Part shown: piece after piece, positions 1 to 5,389 of the stretch
Layout of the letters: every line of letters starts with the position of its first letter
Position numbering within the stretch: the stretch's first letter is position 1
Assembly: GCA_014729935.1 (NCBI GenBank)
Contig: WJJB01000460.1
Span: forward strand, 1 to 7,637
Direction: 5' to 3'
DNA from: Candidatus Bathyarchaeota archaeon
Lineage (GTDB): Archaea > Asgardarchaeota > Lokiarchaeia > Sigyniarchaeales > Sigyniarchaeaceae
DNA length: 7,637 bases
Translations under genes and position numbers: made by a program
The notes under the pieces: model-generated
Databases searched by the model: none
The model's input: only the letters and a program-made list of their open reading frames with translations
What the model was told of the DNA's origin: nothing

Positions 1-359
1 ATTCCATCAATCTCGTCAAGGTGTTGCTCGGCAGCATTGATAAACATTGCGCCGGTTGCATTTTGTCCGGCATCCAAGGCAATCCTAGCAGCCTCGAGAT
101 CCTCTAATGCTAAATTGAGCACAGAAACCGCAAGGGTGTCATTCAATGGAGCAATGGCTTGAATGCGCTCTAATCTGGACAAGGCGTAGTTGAACCGTTC
201 CACGGATGCGTCGTAATCATCCTCCACCCCTGATATTTCGCAATCCCAAGAACCGCTTGTGCAGGTTATTCCGTTACCCGCACTTGCTACAAAAGACATG
301 AGGATGATGCAAACGGGAGTAAGGACGGGTAACGGTTCTGGAGAACGCGAGAGGGACAT
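1..359 (-). CDS. Secreted or membrane-anchored protein of unknown function, N-terminal part (cut by left edge)
   Basis: Reading the minus strand from an ATG at 359-357, the frame stays open for 119 codons to the window edge, and an in-frame stop lies just upstream at 404-402. The first 30 residues look like a signal peptide or N-terminal anchor: a short start with one Arg, a hydrophobic run around residues 11-26 (PVLTPVCIILMSFVAS), then a small-residue AGNG stretch. The mature part carries two early cysteines (TCTSGSWDCE, about residues 33-40), an acidic patch (VEDDYD), and then an alanine- and leucine-rich helical region with several heptad-like Leu positions (residues 55-119). No known family is recognised. 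An internal ATG at 299 would remove most of the hydrophobic segment, so the upstream ATG is preferred. A TATA-like box about 25 nt upstream suggests a nearly leaderless transcript. Confidence 0.72.
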   Translation of the reverse strand, partial: MSLSRSPEPLPVLTPVCIILMSFVASAGNGITCTSGSWDCEISGVEDDYDASVERFNYALSRLERIQAIAPLNDTLAVSVLNLALEDLEAARIALDAGQNATGAMFINAAEQHLDEIDG

Positions 360-383
360 AAATATACTCGAGTTGGCGACCGG

Positions 384-390
384 TAAAAAA
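384..390 (-). promoter_or_regulatory. TATA-like box for the secreted-protein gene
   Basis: On the minus strand this reads TTTTTTA, about 25 nt before the ATG at 359. In archaea transcription starts about 26 nt downstream of the TATA centre, which would place the start near 361, giving an almost leaderless mRNA. No Shine-Dalgarno sequence is seen before this ATG, which fits. Confidence 0.4.
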
Positions 391-404
391 CATATCGAAC
401 CTCA

Positions 405-420
405 TGATTCAAATGAATCA
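405..420. promoter_or_regulatory. Inverted repeat, candidate operator (left dyad)
   Basis: TGATTCA-AA-TGAATCA: two perfect 7-bp arms with a 2-bp spacer. It lies 14 bp upstream of the TATA-like box of the minus-strand gene. Dyads of this size are typical binding sites for dimeric helix-turn-helix regulators, and this upstream position suits an activator better than a simple roadblock. The regulator is not identified. Confidence 0.42.
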
Positions 421-437
421 GGTAAAACCACGTCAAA

Positions 438-451
438 CCGTCTCAAGACGG
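438..451. promoter_or_regulatory. Inverted repeat, candidate operator (right dyad)
   Basis: CCGTCT-CA-AGACGG: two perfect 6-bp arms with a 2-bp spacer, different in sequence from the left dyad but with the same layout. It lies 13 bp upstream of the TATA-like box of the plus-strand gene. Its centre is 32 bp from the centre of the left dyad, about three helical turns, so both would face the same side of the DNA. Confidence 0.42.
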
Positions 452-464
452 CACCCGAGTAAGA

Positions 465-473
465 TTTTTAATA
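465..473 (+). promoter_or_regulatory. TATA-like box for the 90-residue protein gene
   Basis: TTTTTAATA preceded by a purine-rich stretch (GTAAGA) that resembles an archaeal BRE. The predicted start near 495 leaves a leader of about 15 nt before the ATG at 511. That leader includes GTGA at 502-505, five nt before the ATG, a plausible Shine-Dalgarno site. Confidence 0.5.
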
Positions 474-510
474 CCTTACCTAGTATTGTATTACGTGGAA
501 CGTGAACACG

Positions 511-783
511 ATGGTTGAAAGAAACCCTGAAAAAAGGAACTCTCGCCTGGCGGATATGCAGGTCGACTACGAGTTAGAGATCTCTCGTGAAGTCAAGAAG
601 AACTTGCAATTCCTCATGAAGGAGCTTGATTTCGTTGATTCCAAGGAAGATCTCGATCGAATAATCGGGGAAATCTTGTTTATCGGTGCCACATCCAAGG
701 AAGTGAAAATTCGCGCGTATATCCATCGAAAGCTGAGGAAATTATCCTCCGAGCGTCCTGACATGTTCAAGGATGTCATCTAA
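511..783 (+). CDS. Small helical protein of unknown function, 90 residues
   Basis: The frame opens at a GTG (502), but the ATG at 511 is preferred because GTGA at 502-505 then sits at normal Shine-Dalgarno spacing. The product is charged and has no signal or membrane segment, so it should be cytosolic. It appears all-helical: a charged N-terminus (residues 1-25), a helix around EISREVKKNLQFLMKEL, a second helix with a DLDRIIGEILFIG core, and a basic C-terminal helix (VKIRAYIHRKLRKL) ending in an acidic tail. I do not recognise the family. It superficially recalls the small archaeal UPF0147 proteins in size and helical content, but the conserved motifs of that family are not evident. It has its own promoter with a dyad and ends 11 bp from the stop of the convergent cca gene. 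Confidence 0.75.
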   Translation: MVERNPEKRNSRLADMQVDYELEISREVKKNLQFLMKELDFVDSKEDLDRIIGEILFIGATSKEVKIRAYIHRKLRKLSSERPDMFKDVI

Positions 784-794
784 CCAATTTCTTT

Positions 795-2336
795 TCACGC
801 ACGTTCATTAGCATGCGGAATGACCATGGTTTTCAAGACGTGAATTGCTTGTCTGCCAAGATGTTCCGCTGGCGAAATTACGATCGGAATTTCTGGGGAT
901 CCAGACCGGGTAGTCAATCCATCGATATCTAAGAGCTCTTGAATCAGTCTTGAAGCTGCTCGGGTAAAGGTGGTTTCCTCTCGTTTAACAATTATGTAAT
1001 AGTAATCATCCGAATCAACTTGAGCATTGGGATGCTTATCAAGAAATCCCCTAATTCTCTCGGGAGCTATGGTTGATTTCGGCCCACGGTGGACGTACGA
1101 GTCGGATATGATGGGATTTGACACGTGGAAAGCGAGAGCCACCATGTTATTTTTCCTGGGGAAAACCACTTCATGCGTTAGGGTACCGAATCGTTCCTCA
1201 CCGGTTGTTTCCCGTTCAAGGCTTGTCGATATGTTGTTTCCGAGCTTATATAGCTTGTCACGCACAATTGTGTAATGAACGTCCTGGCTATTATTAAACG
1301 TGACCACTTGAAAGTGAGGATCCATGTTAGGCGGCGACGGGATTGAGCGCGTGATGAAAAAATCCACGTTGGGTTCCTTCAGGAATTCATTTACTTGCTT
1401 CCTTGCATGTAGCACGGCTCTTTTATCTATACTCGAGCCCACATTCCTGCTTGGATCTGTTGGATCGGTGATGATGAGGTAATCATTGGAAAACCGGTTA
1501 TTCCTAGCAACTAATGAATCCGGTCGGCCGTGATAATCGATGGGAACTTTACAAAGCATATCGAAATTAACGAGCAAGTTTTCTAAGGTTCCAAAGTGGA
1601 AAATCAATAATTCAGTGGCGTATCCGATGAATCCCATCCTCCCGCACGCGCTCCTATCCCCGTAAACATGGTGTGCCTTGAAAAATGCCTTCATCAACCG
1701 CACGTCATCTTTCTGGTTGATGTCCAAATGATCCCGGACGAATATACTATGTAGGGGCGTACGATCCATGGCAGAATAGATGCCAGATCGCTTGATATCC
1801 TCCTTTGTAACCTGGTAACAGAAAACAAGGTCGAACTTGATGCCATCCACCGTGATGGTAAGGTATGGATGCTCTGCATATGAGAATGTCACCTTTTTTG
1901 CTTTCAAGGCTTCCCTTGACGTGGGGATGAGTAAATTGTTGATATATCCCGTGAATAGCTCCTTGTTGAAGGAACGAATGGCTTTCTTGGAGCCCTTTCC
2001 CTTAATAAGCCCCCGATCGAGAATAATGAAAACATCAACATCAAAATCACCGGCAAGTTGTGTTTGCTTTATCCCTGTAGATCCTTGAGGTTCTATCTCC
2101 AAGACGGGTATGTCTTGGCTGTTCAATGCGTGGGAGATGTGCTTGATGACTCTATCGGTTACAGAAGCGACCTTCTTCAATTCCTCTCTGGTGGGTTTCA
2201 AGATTGCAAGTGCTTCTTCCTTCACGGTTGCAAGTTTTTTCAATGTTGTCCCTTCCAACACATCATTGGCGAGCTTCATTCGTGAATTCCGTGTGAATGG
2301 CAGTTCCATGTATCTCTTGTCCGTAGTATCATGCAT
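795..2336 (-). CDS. cca: CCA tRNA nucleotidyltransferase (archaeal class I CCA-adding enzyme)
   Basis: This enzyme adds or repairs the CCA 3' end of tRNAs from CTP and ATP without a nucleic acid template. Residues are counted from the ATG at 2336. The nucleotidyltransferase signature is clear: GS at 85-86, then DVD (Asp99 and Asp101), matching the metal-binding acidic pair of archaeal enzymes, and a third carboxylate, Asp169, in IKFDLVFCY. Further class I hallmarks follow: AEHPY, SAMDRTPLH, the helical VRLMKAFFKAHHVYG segment, and DYLIITDPTDPSRNV, then the C-terminal body and tail domains with a VHRGP motif. Length is 513 residues, longer than the roughly 440-450 usual in archaea, partly from an N-terminal extension. 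The start is uncertain. TTG 2387 and ATG 2366 are open upstream; ATG 2336 has GGAGGG about 10 nt before it; ATG 2309 and 2279 would fit the family length better. The gene is divergent from the 61-residue ORF and convergent with the 90-residue gene. Confidence 0.95.
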   Translation of the reverse strand: MHDTTDKRYMELPFTRNSRMKLANDVLEGTTLKKLATVKEEALAILKPTREELKKVASVTDRVIKHISHALNSQDIPVLEIEPQGSTGIKQTQLAGDFDVDVFIILDRGLIKGKGSKKAIRSFNKELFTGYINNLLIPTSREALKAKKVTFSYAEHPYLTITVDGIKFDLVFCYQVTKEDIKRSGIYSAMDRTPLHSIFVRDHLDINQKDDVRLMKAFFKAHHVYGDRSACGRMGFIGYATELLIFHFGTLENLLVNFDMLCKVPIDYHGRPDSLVARNNRFSNDYLIITDPTDPSRNVGSSIDKRAVLHARKQVNEFLKEPNVDFFITRSIPSPPNMDPHFQVVTFNNSQDVHYTIVRDKLYKLGNNISTSLERETTGEERFGTLTHEVVFPRKNNMVALAFHVSNPIISDSYVHRGPKSTIAPERIRGFLDKHPNAQVDSDDYYYIIVKREETTFTRAASRLIQELLDIDGLTTRSGSPEIPIVISPAEHLGRQAIHVLKTMVIPHANERA

Positions 2337-2338
2337 TG

Positions 2339-2346
2339 ATTTTAAT
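2339..2346 (+). promoter_or_regulatory. TATA-like box for the small protein / oxidoreductase operon
   Basis: ATTTTAAT lies 27-34 nt before the ATG at 2373, the spacing expected for a leaderless archaeal transcript; no Shine-Dalgarno sequence is seen before that ATG. The reverse complement ATTAAAAT could also serve the opposite strand if cca starts at 2309 or 2279. The box sits in the narrow gap between the two divergent genes, or inside the cca 5' end if cca starts further upstream. Confidence 0.4.
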
Positions 2347-2372
2347 CCCTCCAATGTCACCTTCATCGTGCA

Positions 2373-2558
2373 ATGACCCACTTTCAAGGTAAGCTCGTGC
2401 TCGATGAGGACAATATCCCGTGCGTTAAAATGCAGCTTTCGCCTCAGAATCCAACATTATACGATATACCCCTTTCAGAATTACTGGAGGAATTTGTAGA
2501 TAAAGAAATTTACATGGAAGTCTTTCGGGTGGAAACCCGGGCGGAGGTGCTAGATTGA
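2373..2558 (+). CDS. Small protein of unknown function, 61 residues, translationally coupled to the oxidoreductase
   Basis: The product has an amphipathic, folded-protein composition: a probable beta strand (GKLVLDEDN), an IPCVKM segment with its single cysteine, the phrase DIPLSELLEEFVDKEIYMEVF, and an acidic end. This pattern suggests a small alpha/beta or beta-rich domain; no family is recognised. There is no signal peptide. Its TGA (2556-2558) overlaps the ATG of the next gene as TGATG, and the Shine-Dalgarno of the next gene lies inside its last codons, which argues for a real, coupled gene rather than a chance frame. The start at ATG 2373 fits a leaderless promoter at 2339-2346. ATG 2430 is a shorter alternative but would cut the first strand. 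Confidence 0.7.
   Translation: MTHFQGKLVLDEDNIPCVKMQLSPQNPTLYDIPLSELLEEFVDKEIYMEVFRVETRAEVLD
2543..2549 (+). promoter_or_regulatory. Strong Shine-Dalgarno site of the oxidoreductase gene
   Basis: GGAGGTG lies 8 nt before the ATG at 2558 and decides the start of the oxidoreductase in favour of that ATG over the overlapping TTG at 2555. It falls inside the coding sequence of the 61-residue gene, consistent with coupled translation. Confidence 0.8.
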
Positions 2559-3736
2559 TGGAAAAAGTGAACCTTGGCGTGATTGGCACTGGCGCTCGTG
2601 CTGGTCTCGTGCGCACCATGATCACTGATGAGAAGAAACGAGGGGATATCGTTGCATTGTGCGACGTGAATCCAGATCATCTCTCAAGATTTGAAAAAAT
2701 GGTTGAAACCGGTTTGGGGCATGGTACCTCGAATTATTCCGATTATCATGATTTACTGGATGATGAGAAAGTGGATGCGGTACTCATATCGACACCCGAT
2801 TTCTTGCATCACGAGATGGCCATAGAGGCATTCAACGCTGGCAAGCACGTGTTCCTAGAGAAGCCAGTGGGTATTAATCTTGAACAAATGATAGAGATTG
2901 TCCGGGCTGCCCAGAATGCTGATACCATCTTGGAAATAGGATACGTGCTCCGGTACGCTCCATTTTTCGTGGGAATGAAGCAATTGATTGATTCGGGAGA
3001 AATAGGAACGCCATTATTTGCCCAAGCGCTCGAGGAGTATTATGGCGCCTTCCACTTCTACCGTGGTTGGTGGAAATCACGAGAGCATGTTGGTGGCATC
3101 ATGATCCAGAAAATTTGCCATGACATGGATCTCCACTACTGGTTTTTCGGCAAACCACGGAAAGTGGTTGCTTTCGAGAGCTTGATGGATTTCAAGCCAG
3201 GAGGGTGGGATTCCGATGCCCTGAATTGTGATGATTGCCAGAATCCATGCCCGTATTACACCAAGGCAGAAGGTTCGAGAACCGGCACGAATGAGTGCGT
3301 GTACAACGCACCGCATGATATTTCGGATAACACCCAAATACTCGTCCAGTTTGAATCAGGTTTGAACCTGAGCATGGGGATGAATTTTTTCAACGCTCGG
3401 GGTCAAAGTGATCGCCATTGGAAGGTGGTCGGGTCCAAGGCTGAACTTTCCGGGAGATTATCCACTGGCATGGTGCGCATCGATCCAAGGCATGACACCA
3501 ACATGCAAAACACGAGGTACCTGAAATTTACTTCAGGAACCGGGGGTCATGGTGGTGGTGATGCCTTGCAAATCCTTGAATTCCTTGATGGAATACTGGA
3601 AGGGCACGAAGCAAAAGCTGGTATCGAAAGCGCTTATTGGTCCAGCATTCTCATCATGGGCGCGCAAAAATCGGCAGATGAGGGAGAGATCGTCGAAATA
3701 GCCGATCTAACCAGGAAATATCCTTTCCCGGGGTGA
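2558..3736 (+). CDS. Gfo/Idh/MocA-family NAD(P)-dependent oxidoreductase with a cysteine-rich insert
   Basis: This is a 392-residue cytosolic dehydrogenase of the family that oxidises or reduces sugars, inositols and related polyols. The N-terminal Rossmann fold shows GTGARAG at residues 10-16, the acidic CDVN at the end of beta2 (residues 35-38), and the family EKPVG motif at 101-105, whose Lys contacts cofactor and substrate. The C-terminal alpha/beta domain carries KICHDMD (Lys185, His188, Asp189), the usual K-x3-HD catalytic pattern. Residues 224-247 hold four cysteines (C224, C227, C231, C247) followed by SDNTQILVQFESG, and GGHGGGD lies near 329-335; both mark a subgroup of the family with a Cys insert. 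The four cysteines may bind a metal, but this is not shown. The substrate cannot be named from sequence. It is the second gene of an operon with the 61-residue protein. Confidence 0.93.
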   Translation: MEKVNLGVIGTGARAGLVRTMITDEKKRGDIVALCDVNPDHLSRFEKMVETGLGHGTSNYSDYHDLLDDEKVDAVLISTPDFLHHEMAIEAFNAGKHVFLEKPVGINLEQMIEIVRAAQNADTILEIGYVLRYAPFFVGMKQLIDSGEIGTPLFAQALEEYYGAFHFYRGWWKSREHVGGIMIQKICHDMDLHYWFFGKPRKVVAFESLMDFKPGGWDSDALNCDDCQNPCPYYTKAEGSRTGTNECVYNAPHDISDNTQILVQFESGLNLSMGMNFFNARGQSDRHWKVVGSKAELSGRLSTGMVRIDPRHDTNMQNTRYLKFTSGTGGHGGGDALQILEFLDGILEGHEAKAGIESAYWSSILIMGAQKSADEGEIVEIADLTRKYPFPG

Positions 3737-3801
3737 TTGAACTACCCTGCTCGAAATAATGGACGTGGCTTACTGATGGGAAAGGGTGATCTAGCAGCTA
3801 G

Positions 3802-4068
3802 ATTGAACCCCCCGAATCTGGACACCATCAGGATGCCACGGGGGTGGAAATCTCGGTGCAGGACGGGGGAAAAACGGTCACGTGTGCCGATCCGACGTGC
3901 GGGTTGGTGCTCGATTCGGACCTGAGCGCGGCGCGGAACGTTGGGGGTGCGCCATCATCGCCATGGCTACATGCCACGGCGTCGGGTGCCCGTTATCACC
4001 CGGTCGCCGTTCCCCAGGGGAACGGCAGTAACCGCACCGGCTCGGCCCGCGATGCCCAAGTTCGGTGA
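3802..4068 (+). pseudogene. tnpB: Relic of a TnpB (IS200/IS605-type) C-terminus
   Basis: A frame open from 3802 (after TAG at 3799-3801) to TGA at 4066-4068 encodes the end of a TnpB-like protein. The stretch from about 3874 to 3945 reads TCADPTCGLVLDSDLSAARN, matching the second half of the TnpB zinc knuckle followed by the D-x-D-x-N/S-A-A-x-N block that carries the last RuvC aspartate. The first CxxC knuckle and the whole nuclease body upstream are missing, so this cannot be an active nuclease. A Pro/Gly/Ser-rich tail follows. Local G+C is about 69% over 3901-4020, far above the flanking genes, which supports transferred DNA. The rest of 3737-4090 holds no gene that I can support. A small inverted repeat, ATCTAG-CAG-CTAGAT, sits at 3789-3803 just upstream. 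Confidence 0.6.
4006..4026. repeat. Perfect 21-nt hairpin inside the TnpB relic
   Basis: GCCGTTCCCC-A-GGGGAACGGC: two perfect 10-bp arms around one base, GC-rich and stable as DNA or RNA. IS200/IS605 elements carry subterminal palindromes recognised by their TnpA transposase, and the 3' end of tnpB overlaps the guide (omega) RNA and the right end. The position, near the end of the relic frame, fits a fossil right-end hairpin. A transcription terminator is an alternative, but no T-tract follows. Confidence 0.55.
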
Positions 4069-4090
4069 GGTTTGGAATAACGGTGGTAGG

Positions 4091-5113
4091 TTACTCTTTT
4101 TCGTTCAATCGTCGGGTGATTGGCGAAATGTCAACTGGATTTCTTGTTTCCTTTTCCCTACTATCCAAGATGTCCTCGTTAACTAACTTACCTGCACTTG
4201 GCTCGAAGAAATAGGTCTTCTTTGGGAGGGCAGTTGATTCCGGCGATAAGCTTGCCTTTCCCGCGCGATCCAAGTAAGAAATGCGTTCCGGTCCATTTAC
4301 ACGATATTCGTTAAGGCGTTCCTTGAATTCATCCTTGGATAACTCAAAACGAGAGGGGGGAATTACATCCTTGCCTTGGTGCAGCGCGATCACCTGCTTT
4401 TTCATGTCCTTTGAGATTTCCTTCGCCAGCTTATAGCTACATTCCAATCCGGGATCCAGGTAGACAGGTCTGCCGATGTAACAATGGCATTTCCCCTTGA
4501 AAAATTTCCGCACGCCGGTAAGAGCAATGGGTATGTACGGGATCTTGTATTCCAAACATAAACGTGCGGCTCCCGCGTGGAAATCCGACACACTCCCATC
4601 TTTATTCCTTCCCCCTTCTGGAAAGAACCCGATACACTGCCCTTTTTCCAAGACTTGTTCCATCTTCTCGTAGGTTTCATGGTTCAGGTGCCGGCTGCCA
4701 TCCAATGGAATGGTGCCAAAGTAGGAGATGATGGATTTCATTAATGGCGTTTTCAAGTTGGCTAGCTTGGACACCCACGAGACATGGTAGTTTTTCTGCA
4801 TCGTCCCGCAACTGATGGCGGTACCAGCGTAGAATGGATCTAACGCGTTACGGTGGTTCGAGATAATCATGAACGAGCCAGTTTTACTTCCCAGTTCCAA
4901 GTTTTCAACACCGCTCCAAGTAAATTTGTTGGTAATTTTCAGTATCCTGGGAAAAAAGATGTAGCCAATGCGCCAGTAAATCATCTGGTCATACTCGTAA
5001 GTATTACCGCGTTTTTCCAAGCGTTTCCTGTGCCAAGAGATGTACGCGTCAACCGGATTATGATAAAATGCCATCTTGAGTAAATACTTCAGGGCTCTAC
5101 TTATTTTTCCCAT
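4091..5113 (-). CDS. plsC: PlsC-like 1-acyl-glycerol-3-phosphate acyltransferase family protein (LPLAT superfamily)
   Basis: This 340-residue protein belongs to the family that moves a fatty acyl group to the glycerol phosphate backbone, normally making phosphatidic acid at the cytoplasmic membrane face. All four acyltransferase blocks are visible: block I NHRNALD (His87, Asp92; the H-x4-D catalytic pair), block II GTIPLDGSR (133-141), block III FFPEGGR (163-169), and block IV IPYIPI (191-196). An N-terminal region with aromatic and hydrophobic segments (WRIGYIFFPRIL, about 47-58) may dip into the membrane, but there is no clear signal peptide. After residue 250 comes a hydrophilic C-terminal extension of about 90 residues not needed for the core fold. 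Start ATG 5113 has AGGT 7 nt upstream. The substrate could be an acyl-glycerophosphate or another acyl acceptor. It is divergent from the GTPase gene; the GC-rich relic follows its stop. Confidence 0.92.
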   Translation of the reverse strand: MGKISRALKYLLKMAFYHNPVDAYISWHRKRLEKRGNTYEYDQMIYWRIGYIFFPRILKITNKFTWSGVENLELGSKTGSFMIISNHRNALDPFYAGTAISCGTMQKNYHVSWVSKLANLKTPLMKSIISYFGTIPLDGSRHLNHETYEKMEQVLEKGQCIGFFPEGGRNKDGSVSDFHAGAARLCLEYKIPYIPIALTGVRKFFKGKCHCYIGRPVYLDPGLECSYKLAKEISKDMKKQVIALHQGKDVIPPSRFELSKDEFKERLNEYRVNGPERISYLDRAGKASLSPESTALPKKTYFFEPSAGKLVNEDILDSREKETRNPVDISPITRRLNEKE

Positions 5114-5200
5114 TGTGGATACCTTATTATCTCGTGGCCGATCCTACCTTGCTTTTCTTCGAAGGATGGGGAGCGAGTTTGGTCACCATGGTACTGGAAG

Positions 5201-5208
5201 GATTTAAA
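5201..5208 (-). promoter_or_regulatory. TATA-like box for the acyltransferase gene
   Basis: Within GGATTTAAACA; on the minus strand it reads TGTTTAAATCC. A start about 26 nt downstream (near 5178) would give a leader of about 65 nt, longer than for the other genes here, so an alternative AT-rich box nearer the ATG (ATAATAAG around 5127-5134) cannot be excluded. Confidence 0.3.
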
Positions 5209-5243
5209 CAAGAGGTGCGAGAAGACAGAATTAATACTAATTG

Positions 5244-5258
5244 GCGGAAATTTAATAA
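5244..5258 (+). promoter_or_regulatory. BRE/TATA-like promoter for the Arf-like GTPase gene
   Basis: GCGGAAA followed by TTTAATAA resembles an archaeal BRE plus TATA box in the most AT-rich part of the 276-bp divergent gap. The predicted start near 5280 leaves a leader of about 110 nt. A weaker T-rich box at 5331-5336 (TTTTTT) would give a leader of about 30 nt. The rest of 5114-5389 shows only short AT-rich dyads such as AATTA-ATAC-TAATT (5229-5242). Confidence 0.35.
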
Positions 5259-5378
5259 TTACTCAGCAATAACATGGTGAGCCACCTTATGCAAATCGCA
5301 TCCCGTCACTAAGAAGCCATACCCGCAAAGTTTTTTCAACACGAACTTCATTGAATAACACGGAATATTCACGATGCA

Positions 5379-5383
5379 GGGAG
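5379..5383 (+). promoter_or_regulatory. Shine-Dalgarno site deciding the GTPase start
   Basis: GGGAG lies 6 nt before the ATG at 5390. The same frame is open further upstream from a TTG at 5351, but that start has no ribosome binding site and would add 13 residues of unstructured sequence, so 5390 is preferred. Confidence 0.6.
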
Positions 5384-5389
5384 AGTCAC

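Noticed and set aside
259..462. Plus-strand frame of 67 codons across the divergent promoter
   Set aside because: It overlaps the signal-peptide region of the minus-strand gene and both dyads and TATA boxes, and its product is low in hydrophobic residues.
511..783. Assignment of the 90-residue protein to UPF0147
   Set aside because: Length and helical content are similar, but the conserved motifs I would expect for that family are not seen, so no family name is given.
3737..3925. Plus-strand 62-codon frame right after the oxidoreductase stop
   Set aside because: It is out of frame with the recognisable TnpB fragment; its Arg-rich product reflects the GC-rich relic read in another frame.
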